Source of the DNA: Lepiota brunneoincarnata
Lineage: Eukaryota > Basidiomycota > Agaricomycetes > Agaricales > Agaricaceae
Direction of reading: 5' to 3'
Length of the DNA stretch: 64,000 nt
NCBI GenBank assembly: GCA_023014365.1
Contig: JAEBUN010000023.1
Span: 558,001 to 622,000, forward strand
The first letter of the stretch is position 1. Each line of letters begins with the position of its first letter. The position numbers and the translations under genes are program-made. The notes beneath the pieces were generated by a model that saw only the letters and a list, made by a program, of their open reading frames with translations, was not told the origin of the DNA and made no database searches. Below are positions 12,723 through 24,873 of the stretch, piece after piece.

Positions 12723-13069
12723 GCTGTTCGGGGTACACTCGGGGCCTTGCGGGTGTCGCGAGCCAGAGACCAAGATCGCGGCCGAATACGGATAAATGGG
12801 GGGAGGGGTGGGATGAGGGATGAGTCTACGCCAGTCTATCTGCGAGTAAGAGCAAAAAGATCGAGTTCAACGACATGGGGGGTAGTGCGGTGGCCCAACG
12901 AGTGAAAACGTACGGATTAATGGTAGTCTCGCTAGGAGCTATTGGGGATTCTAAGCTGTGTCTAGGCGGTGGTGGAGAGAGAGAAAGAGATCTATGAGAA
13001 TGCAATTGACCGTGCCAGCTGACCTGACCATGTCCTGGTCACATGGGGGGTGACAAAGAATATAATATA
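12723..13069. promoter_or_regulatory. Intergenic: upstream region of the PSP1-domain gene
   Basis: This gap lies between the PSP1-domain start and the RGP1 stop, both on the minus strand. It holds the PSP1-domain promoter, pyrimidine-rich on the minus strand, and the short RGP1 3' end. Confidence 0.45.
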
Positions 13070-16000
13070 TTATACATCAAACACCACATCCACCGCTCGA
13101 AACGCCGTGTTACCAGGCCAAACCTTGATTGGAACCTCACATTCAACCGTCTCTAGCCGTGTCTCTCGCCACCCCTCATCGCCACCTCCAAAGTCAACAC
13201 CCTTCCCCACACCTCCAGCGAGGTCAGGTTTGATCCCATCATACCCACGTTCATCCAGAATACCGCTCTCGGCGTCGCTCTCATCCCCATCATGATACTC
13301 CCTCTCACCAGTTTCACCGCCACCCATCACACTCCACATCGAATCCATAAAGAACTGCGTCCAGCTCTTCGTCTTCTCCCTCTCAGCTTCATTCTTCATA
13401 AACTCAACCCCAACCCTCGGTTTCTCCAGAGGCGCGAGTCTCCTCGGCGCACGCCACGAAGACCCCCACTCTCCCCTTGGCCCATCTCTCTCAAGACTCT
13501 TCAAGCATACTCCTTCCGTACCCTTATCCGAGGACTCTGCAGAGACAGCGACCAGGAGACACAGCCGGACCTTCCATTCCAAGCCACCAACACAACCAGG
13601 TGGCGAAATTAAAAGTTCCGGTGAGTCCCCATTTTCGTTGATCCGCACCTGAAACGCTGGACTGCCATCAGATGGGATATCCAACGCAAACGCCATCCGG
13701 AGCGTGTTGAGCGTAAAAGCAGAGTAGTGCTCTGCGTAGGCTGCGTTTCAAACTCCGAGCGCTGGACGATGGCGCGATGGTTGTCGGGAGTGTCTCGTGG
13801 GCTTCAAGAATAGCAGACAACTAAAATTCAAAACGAGTTAGCCTATGACAAACGCGAAGAGGGTGTCACATGCCTGCAACACCCGTGCCCGTCCCGTCCT
13901 GTCATTCAGTTCCACAACCCCAGTTACCGTCTCGCCAAGCCTGTACGCAGACTTGGTGAACGTCAACACGGCCACCTTCACTCCGTCCTTATTCACATCA
14001 TATGAGGCTACAAAATCGTTAGCAACAACCCCGGTTATCTTCAATTTACTTACCCTTTTTCGGTGTTCGAGTCAAGATCTCCACCGCCTCTCGGCACCCA
14101 GCCAACGCCCGATCCTCCTCTTCCTCGTGCTCCCTAGCATCATCCAAACTCATCCTCAAACCAACATTTCCTTGCACCGGGTCACCTTCGGGTGCATATA
14201 ACGGGACTGACAATGACGACCCCTCAGTCTTGTCCTCGTTCTCCACCTCCAATTTCACAGTCCCATTCCCGTTTCCATTGACCATAGGAGGTAATGAAGC
14301 AAGTAGTCGCGCAGTATACTGCTTCAGCTCGGACAACGAACCTTCCACAGTCGATTTTGCTATAAACAAGCTTGTCAGTAAGAACTCGAAAAAAGACGGA
14401 GGGAAGACGCCCTACGCAGAGGTAACTGCGCTGTCTTTTTCAACCCCGCCATCGTCGCTCTAGTCTCCTCCACAACCTTCCCTTGAGCCTCTGGTATCTC
14501 CCTCTCCCTTCCCTTTCCAAGGCCCATAAGCCGACTATGAGAAACAGGCCATAGGATATCATACGGTCGAGGTAGTCGATTTACTGTTAGAAGCCATCAA
14601 TAGCGGATCTTTTAGGAGGGAAATACAATACTTACCCGTAACATGGTTGTACACCCTAATGGGCACCTTCATCACCCGACTCATACTGCTCGTTCCCGGA
14701 TTTGGCCCTGAGTCTGACGATCCAGCCCTACACGTTCCGACCACGAGCTCGTATGAAAACTTCAATGCCCGACCCTGGTATGTTGGAGGCAACACATCTG
14801 GGAGTTTGATGGTATACGTGTCTGTAGCATACACCTCGAATCAATATCACTAGAACCCGAAGTGAAGGACTTACAACTCCTCGACTCGCCGGGAAACAGG
14901 AACAAGTCGACAGCAAGCATGCTAGGCTGCGCCTCGAACGTCGGTAGAGGTAGCTCGGGATCGATATCCTCTTCTGGCATCCCAACTCCAGACGAATTCA
15001 GAGTCCCCAAGCGTCCACGTCCATTAGCCGACCCAGGGATTTCCTTCCCATTAAGTTGATTGCTAGTAGATAGCAGAGCATGGTCATGTCCACTCGCACT
15101 TGTGGGAACCGGTCCAGCAACACCGGACGACAACAGCGACATTAAACTCGCCGAAAAACTCGCCGAGCGCCCATGTGTAGCTCTTTTCCTATAACCTTGC
15201 CCCTGCTGAAAACTCAGCGCTCCGTCGCCGCCGCCACCACCGTCCCCCAAACCACCAGCACTACCAGCATGCAGCGACTGAGTAATATCCATACTCCCCC
15301 CACCCACTACCACACGTTTCCTCATCAAAGCCCCCCGCACGCGATTCACGCGATACCTCTGTTCCAGACTCGGCATTTCCCCACCTGCTATACTCTCTGG
15401 CGGAATGACACGCACGGTACCAATGAGTTGTGCGTAGGAGTACAGTATGAGTTCGTTGGAGGTTTGTGGAAAGGTTGAGGAAAACGCGGTGCGTGGGGGT
15501 GCTCGGAGGGTCGTTTGTGAGGGGCTTGAATCGTGGAGGTGCGGGGGATGACCTAGGCCGAGTTGGATTTGTTGGGAATATCGTCTTGTGTGGTGGGGTG
15601 GTCGTGGTGTTGCACCTGCTGCAGATGTTGATGCTGTTGCCGCCGCTGAGGGGTACGCTTGTACGGTATTTGGACTTGGTGGTCCGCTTGGGAACGAGAT
15701 GGTTTGGGAGTAAGATGGGGTGAGAGGGGATGAGGTACATGGTGTGGTTGATTGTGTTGGAGAGGTTGTAGAGGGGTATGCAGAGAGCAACGTTTCGGAG
15801 ATAGTATCGAGAGAGAGGGAAGCATTCGGGGTGCTAGGTCGTGGGGGGATTGAGGTGGTAGGCGAGAGGACATCAAGGGAAAATTGACCATCTAGGAGGG
15901 ACTGTTTGCGTGCGTGCGGGTGGTTAGAGGATAAGGGTAGGGTATTGGTACGTGCAAGAGGTGAGGGTGTGTGAGGTGACGTCGACGCTGGCATAGTATA

Positions 16001-16565
16001 CAGATTAAACACGGGGATGCAGCAGCGAAGGATACTCAAACACGTTACATTGGTTGGCATCTGTGAATATCTGCTTGGAATATGGCGCAGAAGCAGCCAC
16101 GAATCCCTCTCCCAGCTGCTCCTCTAACTCTTGTGATGAAACCGACACCGACAACGACTTTGCTAATAGTTTCTTCCTTCGCTGCTCTAGTAACTCGGAG
16201 AATTGTCCATCCTGGGGGCTCTTCTTCGCTGTGCCAACGAGCCCTTTTCTCCCGGGAAGGGCATCGTCGGTATTTCCGGTTAACCTTCGAGGGAGCGGTG
16301 TGATAGCGGTGCGCGGAGTTCCCGGTGATGTCGGTGGTCTCGCAAGAGGTGCAGATGAAATTGAGTGCGCCCCACGCTTGTGTGTATATGTCTGTGAGTG
16401 TGCGTGGACCGACGGTCTCGAGGGGCCAGCTTCGGGTGTCCGAGTGTTGGTGAAAGTGACGGTAACGGAGAAGTGCTCGCCCGCGAAGAAGGACGACTGG
16501 GAGGGAGTTATGACGACACGCACAGGAGATTCGTGATCTGGCTGCCCTGTATTGATACCTGGCAT
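13070..16565 (-). CDS. RGP1: RGP1-family Ypt6/Rab6 GEF subunit
   Basis: Rgp1 with Ric1 forms the Golgi exchange factor for Ypt6/Rab6. The N-terminus has an arrestin-like strand pattern (FFAGEHFSVTVTFTNTRTPEA), followed by a long Ser/Pro-rich insert and the conserved block ELPLPTFEAQPSMLAVDLFL, then LPPTYQGRALKFSYELVVGT, MKVPIRVYNHV, RPYDILWPVS and a C-terminal VECEVPIKVWPGNTAFR. Exons: 16049-16565, 14875-15987, 14636-14821, 14416-14583, 14054-14359, 13874-14007 and 13070-13820. The intron 13821-13873 uses a GC donor (GCATGT). Exon lengths sum to 3175 nt, one over a multiple of three. The extra base lies near 13741-13746, where the frame shifts just before AYAEHYSAFTLNTLRM. Apart from that single base the gene is complete at about 1057 residues. 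Truncated copies of its 5' end occur at 33318 and 51006. Confidence 0.9.
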
Positions 16566-16998
16566 ATGGATTAAATTAAGAGTCTGAAAGATATGTCGTG
16601 AGTCAGCGTAAAGCTCCACGTTTACAATTGACCAAAGTTACTTTTGGTTGACCGTATGCAGTCCTATCAAAAGGAATAGCCGCAGTCAGGAGAGAGGACG
16701 ACAGAGATTCAAATACATACAATGTATACTCACACAGTAAGTTAGCAGTTGCGCTAACCGTTCTGTTTGGCATCGTTCACTGCCATAAACAATCCAAAAC
16801 TGGCCTACTGCACTGTCTCATAAATATCCACCTGGCAATTCCATCGTAACACCTCGCCTCAGTCATGACACAACTGTCGGGCTCGCAAACGCGTGCCGAG
16901 TTCCGATCTCCGTTTCGCTGGCGTTCCTTTCCCGCCCTCCGCTTTTGTTGTCTATCCGCTCTCAATTACCAATGCATCCGTAACACCTCGCCTCAGTC
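16566..16998. promoter_or_regulatory. Divergent intergenic region between RGP1 and NTPase/nuclease copy A
   Basis: This 433-bp spacer separates RGP1 (-) from copy A (+). It contains a block at about 16758-16800 (TTTGGCATCGTTCACTGCC) that recurs in inverse orientation upstream of copies C (36590s) and D (50520s). It also contains a leader, CTGTCTCATAA followed by TATCCACC, found before copies A, C, D and E. The shared leader suggests a common promoter for the family that is copied with the gene. Confidence 0.55.
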
Positions 16999-17640
16999 AT
17001 GACACAACAAGGGGAAAAACCACCCAAAATCCCCCCTTTGTCAGACATTCCCCCGCAGAACGCTTCACTCGTTTAGACCCAGAGTCCGACGATCATCCTC
17101 TTGTAAAATTACATAAAGACTTCTAGGGCAGGAGTAAGGTAGAAGAGAGGGACAAGTGGCGCAAGGCAAATATCCGGGATAAAGTAACAAGGTCCCAGAT
17201 GGATGTAGATGAAGGTGGCGAGCCAACTGCAGTCAATAATCAAAGAGTCGGATATTACTGACGGCTGTTACGCTCTCAACATTCTGGATTTCCGACAATC
17301 TGGGTTCGCGCTGAATATGTTTATATCTTCGACGCTTGTCAACAAATCTATTAAGATGAGGTTATCCATGGACTTCGAGCTCCGTGATAACAGGACTAAC
17401 CTGGCATAGGTAAGGTCTAACTACACCGCCCAATTCTATCCTCGAGTTCATGACTGGCAAAGAGAAGACGATCCGGTTGGCCTACATTGCACGTCGCTGC
17501 ATCTCTGACAAGCGGCTATCTATGTTGACTTACAAGAACTGCTGTTATCTCATTGCGGCGGAAGGTGTCTACGAGTTGTCCGGGAGGTGGCGGCATGGCG
17601 CCTTTTCCTTTCTGGAACCCATTGGTCAGTCCATTGGACT
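16999..17640 (+). pseudogene. RHS/Crinkler-like NTPase gene, copy A (N-terminal half, decayed)
   Basis: The reading is recognisable by comparison with copies C and D: the start ATG at 16999, the block AERFTRLDPES, the acidic MDVDEGGEPTAV segment, then a degraded IWVRAEYV..IFDACQQ and the exon that begins just after the Walker A intron. In-frame stops occur early (TAG after KDF near 17125), and further breaks interrupt the rest. The copy stops at about 17640, directly joined to a piece of the membrane-protein gene, so the nuclease part is missing. It is a clear pseudogene. Confidence 0.7.
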
Positions 17641-17654
17641 TTTCGACGAAATCT

Positions 17655-18345
17655 TATAAGTCGAGGTTGGACGACGTACCACGCACTCAGCGGCAGCATA
17701 CACTCTCTTGGGTTCTGATTTAGCACCTGGGCCCATCTCCTATGCTGGTACTCCCCCACCTATCCCACAAGTTATGTCAAGCCAGCCCACAGCATTCCCA
17801 GACCGTCAAGCCGTCATCGTACCCTTCACCCTGCAGCACAATACCTCAACTTCACAAGACTCGTCCGCTCACGACCGCGATAGTAAAAGAGTTGATAGTC
17901 CAGATTCTACCGGTGTTCTGTAGATCCAGCTGCTCCTAGGCCCCGCATCAACCCGTCCGCATACTCAGAAACCCCCCCCCCCCCCCCCACGATCGTGGTA
18001 ATCTCTCCTCACACGTTCATGATCAGTTGTCATCAGCCGGCGGGTCTACACCGATCGTGACAAGTCCTACAAGGCGACCACATGAGAAGAGCCCGTCAGT
18101 GGATTTAATTGTGTCGAGCACGAGTGGCGGACACTAGACCCATGCAAATAGCGCCAGTCTTTTTGCGGCAGCGGACATAACTTAGTCAGATGGACACGGC
18201 GAGCCTACCGGGCCTCCTACTGCCGACCCATCGTATCCTAGCCCTGGACCAAGCATGGGCTTGCAGTATAAGAAAGAGAAAAGGAGACCGACGGTTATGA
18301 ATGCGACGCCTGGTGATAGGGATCATGGTGACCCCCCACCTTCAT
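17655..18345 (+). pseudogene. Truncated copy of the Cys-rich membrane-protein gene (3' half)
   Basis: This DNA matches, in inverted orientation, the cytoplasmic-tail exon of the gene at 37258-39141. Shared pieces include ISYAGTPPPIPQVM, QAVIVPFTLQHNTSTSQDSSAHDRD and the final YRDEKRR..VMNATPGD. The reading frame is broken several times and a 17-base C run (17972-17988) interrupts it. No signal peptide or ectodomain is present. It continues downstream into the copied 3' flank. Confidence 0.75.
17972..17988. repeat. Poly-C homopolymer (17 bases)
   Basis: An uninterrupted run of 17 C within the membrane-protein pseudogene. The matching position in the parent gene has only a short C/G run, so it has expanded in the copy or is mis-called. 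Confidence 0.8.
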
Positions 18346-18890
18346 GAACAATTTTTTCTTCGACGCTTTTGTGCTTCCGGATCCCGGGGTGACCTTTTTG
18401 AGAATTTGCTGCTAGAGAAACCGTATTTATTTAAGATTGCAGGCTTGGGAATGTATGAGTGTCATTACTCTATATCTACACAGATTTCGCAGTAGAAATT
18501 TAGTACTATTATACGACGTTACTCAAACAATAATCTCTGGCTATCAATAGTCAAACCGTACGGGAAATTGTCGGAGAGCGCAGGCAGATTGCCCAGGAGC
18601 CCTTGACCCCTCCTCATGGAAGGGGGTAGCATTGGGCGCCCGATCGCCAAGAAAGCCGGGTGGCAAGGAGGCTGAGTGAGTAGCAGGTGATATATACTTG
18701 ATATCCCTGAAGGTCTGGAGTGCCAGGCTGACTGGGGCCGGCGCGGCGAGGTCCTACATGATGGGGGGGGTATGGATGTAGAACCTAGAGCCCGAAGGCT
18801 TCTGGATCAAGGTGTTTGAGGACACCACACCCAGGAGACTGCGCAGTCAATTTGTGAAGTCCAATCTCAAAAAGGGTAAGGGCTGATGAC
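18346..18890 (+). repeat. Copied 3' flank of the membrane-protein gene
   Basis: The sequence parallels the reverse complement of about 36720-37260. It includes the tail ATTTCGCAGTAGAA, the segment GGGCGCCCGATCGCCAAGAAA and a GCAGTCAATTTG-like end. It extends the duplication beyond the coding part. 18891-19235 between it and copy B shows no feature I can support. Confidence 0.65.
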
Positions 18891-20797
18891 GAGCCAAGTC
18901 CTCCGAGCTATGTGTGTGCGCACGGGTGAGTTAGTCGATTGGTTCGAGAAGACCTTTCCCCTTTCTTTATACATGAGTACATTGTGTATGCCTGGTCCCA
19001 GGTGGTGCAGTCAGCTTCAGACCTGTCTCATAGCTCTTGAAAGGACGCCGTCGGTGGGCGGCCTCACTTAAGGGGAATGGCCGACGAATGAGCGGGACTC
19101 GAGATAGTATTCGAAGGTCAAGGGGGAATTACCCTCCCGCCACCATTTATACTACCTACTTGATGAAGTAACCCAGCAGGCTTACAACTCTCCGCTTGGT
19201 CTTTTCCACTCATAACACCGTTCCTTGGCTGAACCATGCCAACACAAATCATATTGTTCGATGATTTTGACTCCCTTGTCCGAGGTTCCGCCAAAGAACA
19301 CTTCACTCTTTTAGATCCGGAGTCGGGCGGTCGTTCTCTTGTGACGTTTCATAAATACTTCTGGAGAAAGAGCATAGCAGCAGAGAGGGGTGTATGGCAA
19401 AGGGCAAATAGTTGGGATGTACGAACGGGGTCCGGAGTCGTTATGGACAATGGTGGCAAGCCGGATTTGGATGAGGGTAGCGAACTAGACATGGCTGCTG
19501 ACGGTTGGGAACCGGGTATTACTGGTGATTGTTACGTTCTCAACCTCCCGTATTTCCGTCCCATCTGGGTTCGCACGGAATATGTTCGTATCTTCGACGC
19601 TTGTCAACAAATATACGAGGATAGGGTCTTTGCAAGATATCCACATACTCCGAGTTTCGCGATAACAGGACAACCCGGCATTGGTAAGGATCTCGCTACA
19701 CCCGCCTAATTCTATTCTCGGATTCATGACTGGCAAAGGGAAGACGATCTGGTTGACCTATGCTGCACGTCGCTGCACCGCTGATAAGCAGCCATTCACG
19801 TGGCTTCATCAGGGCAGCTATTATTTCTTTGCGGCACAGGGGTGTCTACCGGTTGTCCCGTAATTGGGGGCATAATGATTTCCTTTCTGGAACCTATCTC
19901 TGGGTGTTGGCTAGTGCCCAGAATGGAGCCGGGGCCCTGAATAGGCTCACCCTGCCTCATACCGACATGATTGTCTTCTACACGACTACCCCGGCGCGGG
20001 ATCGGTGGAAACATCTGGACAAGACAACTTCGTGCTACGTACTCATCATGAACCCATGGAGCAGGGAGGAAATAATACAACTGCGAGTATTCTATCTCTG
20101 AATTGACAAACTACAAACATTGAAACCACGGCACCCAGCGTATCTATTTATGGTCGTCCAGAACAACACATACTTGAAATGTATGACCGCTGGGGCCCTA
20201 TCCCCCGCATCTGTATCGACTGGGGGGAGCAACAGTTAGAACGTACGCGAATAAGGTTTTCTCTGTAGTGAAGAAGATCACAGCAACCAACATGGTGAAG
20301 AGAACTCGACTCCTCAGCACGTGAAAAGCGCCGAAACGAAACCGAAACACAAACGAAACACGATCGAAACAGCGCTAACACGAACAAACAAAGGGGCGAG
20401 TGTGGTTGGCGAAACAACCACTGGGCTTCGAAAACCAAGAAAGACGAGTTATATGTGAGAGAGCGAGAGAGGGAGAATGAGACTGAGAGGGAGTTTTTGG
20501 GTCCTATATTGACTGCCGAGCTCATAAGTGAGCTCGGAACTTTATATACAAGTAAATTATTGTACTAGCTATGTTTTCTGTACCAAAACGGATAGGGGTG
20601 CCAAAGTTCAGTTCAGTTCGGTTCAGCATCCTCTCAGCCTGAACCTGAACCTGAACCTATTCAGATTTACTGAACCTGAACCTGAACCTGAACTGAACCC
20701 CCCGAACTTGGTTCAGGAGGTTCAGTTCAGGGTTCGAACAGGTTCGAACTTGAACCTTTTGGTACTATGTCATAAAAATGTTTATATTGGCAATCAA

Positions 20798-23700
20798 CTA
20801 ATCAAAGTTCCATTCCTTGAGCTCCCATTCCTTTGCTTCTACTCCCCCATCTAAAAGTCCAGTTTTATACCCATCTTTTGTAATTTGTAAAGCTGTAAAG
20901 GTGGGACCTTCAAGTGAATTGCGGGGAAGGGTATCAGTATGTTTGCTACTAGAGAAAGCCCGTTCAGATGACACTGAAGAGCCAGGAATGGCTAGATAGT
21001 CTCTAGCCATAGTACCCAAGGTTGGATACTTTGTATGGTTGATCTAGGTAAGAAATCAGAAAAATATTTAATGCCAAAAAATAGATATAACTCACTCCCC
21101 ACCATGCTATAATATCTTCCACTGGCTCAATACCAGCACCTAAATACTCATCCAACTCATGAAACATATCATGAGTAAATGAGGATGCCTGGGATAATCG
21201 TTGTTGCATTGCTCGAGCTTGTGCAGAAGTTCCCACTTCTGAAAAAATATTTGATGAGTGTTGGAACTGTGGCTTGGGTTCCTTATAATATGCCTTAAAC
21301 TGAACCAAGCCATTAGAAAAGTCAAGATAAATCAACAAATATTACACACCACTTCTCGGAATTGATCTTTTGCTTTTTGACAATCAGCTGGAGCCCACTT
21401 TTCTTCAAAATGCTCCATTTTGCAGCTTGGATCAAGCACTAGTATAATTATTAGCAGAAGGTCAAGAATAGGAATAAAATCATACCAAGAGAAATAAAAT
21501 AAGCATCAGTATCAGCAATTGTTGTATGCCATTTTTTGAGCTTATCTATCCCTGCTTGAATACCATCCTTAACCTGTGCAAACCTTGGATGAAATATCAA
21601 ATGCTCCCATTTTTCAATCACATATTCAAGCTCAGGGAGAGCATGAGTGATGGATGAACGAGTAGCAGATGAAAATGATGACTGAACACTGGCAGGAACC
21701 TAATAGAAATGAGAAAACTTTGTATGAGTAAAATAAATATTACTTACTGCCAAAGTATCTCGCATGAGCTCAAGAAGCTTCCACTCCTCCTCAACCAAGT
21801 AATAATCCAAATACATCTTGCCTTTTAACTTAGGAACAGATCCAGAGTCATCTGCATTTTTGATAAATTTACAAACTCCCTGTTCCAGGATTCAGAATAC
21901 ACTCAATTTAAATATTAGAAAAAACATACCTTCTTCAATAGGAGTAATTGTTCAAGGAGATTATACATTGAACTCCAGCGAGTACGAACCCATTTGACAA
22001 GCTCAAGTTCAGGTACTGATTCCTCAGCACAGCAAATAGAAAAGTACTTCTTTGCCTGAGGTGATAAGCGGACCTTAAAAGATATATAATTTATAAGTTA
22101 ATATTTGGTATTGCTTTGGGAAAGAGAAATACCTGAGTAATAAATGCTAAGACCTTTCCAAGAACATCTCCTGCATCAAATGAAACAGCATTATCTACAT
22201 CTTCATCATCCTCAACTTCACCCAGTTGATCCCAGTCAATTTCATCCTCATCAGATGAGACTGCTTTAGCTGTAAAACGAGTAGGGCAGATAGCTTCAAT
22301 AAAAGCCTTAGCACCAAGATGAATAGTATGCTCAATGCATCTTCAATTTAAAACATATCAGAATAAAATATAAACCAAATCAAAAATCACTCACCTAATA
22401 CGCCGCTTACAAGCAATCCACCTGTTTGAAGGTGTGTCAAGTGTACGTTGAAGCACCTTGAGAGCTTTGTCATTTGCTGAAGCATTATCAGTAGTAATCC
22501 AACCAATCTATAAATCATCAATTAGTTGAAGTCATTTAAAAATCATAAATCAATACTTTGGATTGAATTTTGTACTCATTGAAAACACCAAGAACAACTG
22601 CTGCCAAATTCTCACCACCATGGTTGCCTTCAATCTCAGGAAAACCTATAAGGTGTGACTTCAGCCTCCAGATATGTGGTTGATCAGGAGGAGAAGCAAT
22701 GTATTGAACAGTAATGGCAAGAAAAGGTTTCATATCTTCTGTAGTCCACCCATCAAATGTGGAAGATATTTGTCCTGGTTGATTCTGAGATATAGTCAGT
22801 ACCAATACTAGAAGATATGTCAAAAAAATATACCTGAAGGACTTTTGAAAGACGGTGGACCACAATCTTTGCTTTGTGTTTCACCTCTTCTGACATCTTG
22901 GTACGGTGAGGAATATCACTTTCCCTTGTTGATGGTCGCTGATAAATAAGAAGCTTGCGGAATGATGGCTGATCTACAGCTGTGAAAGGCTGGAGAAATA
23001 ATTAGCTCCAAATCATCAAGAATGAATGTGGAACCTTACCTGATCATCCTCAACTAGCCAATGAGTTAAATGCTCAATAAGCCCTTCCTTTGTCCACTTC
23101 ACAGTTGGCACTATGAATGTATCAAGTGTTTTCTGGGCAGTCACACTCTCCTTGTCAGTTGGTTTAAATACACCAGACCTCTCAGCTTCAGCAAGTGTGA
23201 CAGGATGAGGCACAAAATCCAACTCCTGGGCTCGCATCATATAAAATTCACCATGTGTCTTCCAATTCCTGATAAACCAATGAAAAAAGAGTATAGATTT
23301 TAGAAACAACTTTACATACCGCCCAATATGTTTACGACAAGTTGTTACACTCCCAGTCATCCAAATACTCTTATCAGGATCACACCCTTCTTGTTTTGCA
23401 AGATGACTACAGGATCCACATATGTTAGAAGTGAAGTAATACAAGAACAAGTTTACTTACCAGCAGATCTCACACCACCACCCCTTTATCTGAACACCAT
23501 CTTTTAAATGTTCTTCCATCCGCCAGCATGCCCGAATGTCTTTGGTTTGCTCATTGCAGCCACGATGAGCATGTTTTCGCTGGAAAAAAAAAAATTAGTA
23601 TGCCAATAAGCTATTAAACATATTAAATATAACTTACCAGTGGGATAGTATCTATTTCTTTATCATCTTCCTGAGTAAGTTCCTCTGTCTTTCCATCCTC

Positions 23701-24873
23701 ATCATTTACTCCTTCTTCCTCTTCATCACTGACAACAACAGCTGGCTTCTTTCGAACTCTCCCTGACTCTGTGGCTGAGCGCTTTCGTTTTGTTTGTCCT
23801 ATAAATAGCAGTTAGAACAAGCAAGAACTCTGCAGCCCAAACCTCACCTTCAACAGAATGTACACATATAGTAGTAGTTTCCTCTATTTGTTCATCTTGA
23901 TGTTCAATGTGGAGCCATACAAGTCAAAGAGGCCATAGTATTGATTATGAGTCAACATAGAGCCATAGTATCAATTTGTGAGTCAACATGGAGCCAGAGT
24001 ATCAATTTACAAGTCAATGAGAGCCAGGGTATCAATTTATGAGTCAATGTGGAGCCAGGGTATCAATTTACAAGTCAACGAGGGCCAGGGTATCAATTTA
24101 CGAGTCAACGTGGAGCCAAGGTATCAATTTACGAGTCAACGTGGAGCCAAGGTATCAATTTACAAGTCAATGAGGGCCAGGGTATCAATTTACGAGTCAA
24201 TGTGGAGCCAGGGCATCAATTCATGAGTCAACGAGGGCCAGGATATCAATTTACGAGTCAATGTGGAGCCAGGGTATCATTTTACAAGTTGAGGAGGCCA
24301 TGATATTGATTTTTGAGTGAACGTGGAGCCGTAATATTGATTTTCGAGTGGATATGGAGTTATATGGGTGGTGGGCAATTAATGGAGGTATTTCGTCAGC
24401 ATGGGAAATAGGATAGAGGTAGGTATGCTTACCTTCATTATCAGTAATGTTTGAAGCCTGTGAAGTGGCTGCCTGATCTTCTTCAGGAGGACCAGCTGCC
24501 TCCACTGACTCTTTCAGGGGTGTGTTGTCTTGCTTCGAGGCTGTAAGACATATCAGATATTGATTAAAACATGGAGGACAGGGGCCAGACCTTTTTGAGG
24601 TGGAAAAAAAGCGGTGAGAGTGACCAGACCTGGGTCTGGATCCCCTCGAGCCTTCCATGTTGGTTTGGAGGTGCGTTGACTGGGGAGACGTTGACTAGCG
24701 ACACGCCGTGCCGGCTGTTTACCCTTGAGTCCTTGAGATTCATGGGTCGGCTCGAGGGTGTCACTTGCAGGAGGGAGGGGTGTTGTTTCAGCACTCGGTG
24801 AGTAATTCCAATCGATCTCGGAGGCCTCCTTGAGCGAACCATCCAGATTTAGCGCACAGTTGTCTTCAGACAT
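20798..24873 (-). CDS. hAT transposase, multi-exon
   Basis: The likely start is the Met of MSEDNCALN (24871-24873) and the stop is TAG at 20798-20800. From N to C: a Ser/Pro-rich segment, a basic nuclear-signal-like KRKRSATES-type stretch (about 23780), a WWCEIC segment with paired Cys/His resembling a BED-type zinc finger (23400-23560), the first catalytic Asp in STFDGWT (near 22770), the second in TTDNASAND (near 22490), a long helical insert, and the C-terminal hAT dimerisation domain (MARDYLAIPGSSVSSERAFSS, near 20950). At least ten introns of normal fungal size separate the exons; in the segments I translated I saw no premature stop. If every junction is in frame, this copy could encode an active transposase. 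Confidence 0.8.
23905..24360. repeat. Minisatellite, about 15 units of 30/31 bp
   Basis: The unit reads approximately GAGTCAACGT GGAGCCAGGG TATCAATTTA C. Units with GTGGAGCC (31 bp) tend to alternate with units with GAGGGCC (30 bp), giving a higher-order dimer of about 61 bp. Outer units are more divergent. It lies within the transposase gene, in what is probably an intron near its 5' end. Confidence 0.85.

Noticed and set aside
12723..12773. Upstream Met extending the PSP1-domain protein by 17 residues
   Set aside because: The extension has no conservation I can see and the downstream Met has a typical start context; left as an alternative.
23905..24360. Possible CRISPR-like array
   Set aside because: Units are contiguous with no unique spacers, the host is a fungus, and there are no cas genes. 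It is a tandem minisatellite.
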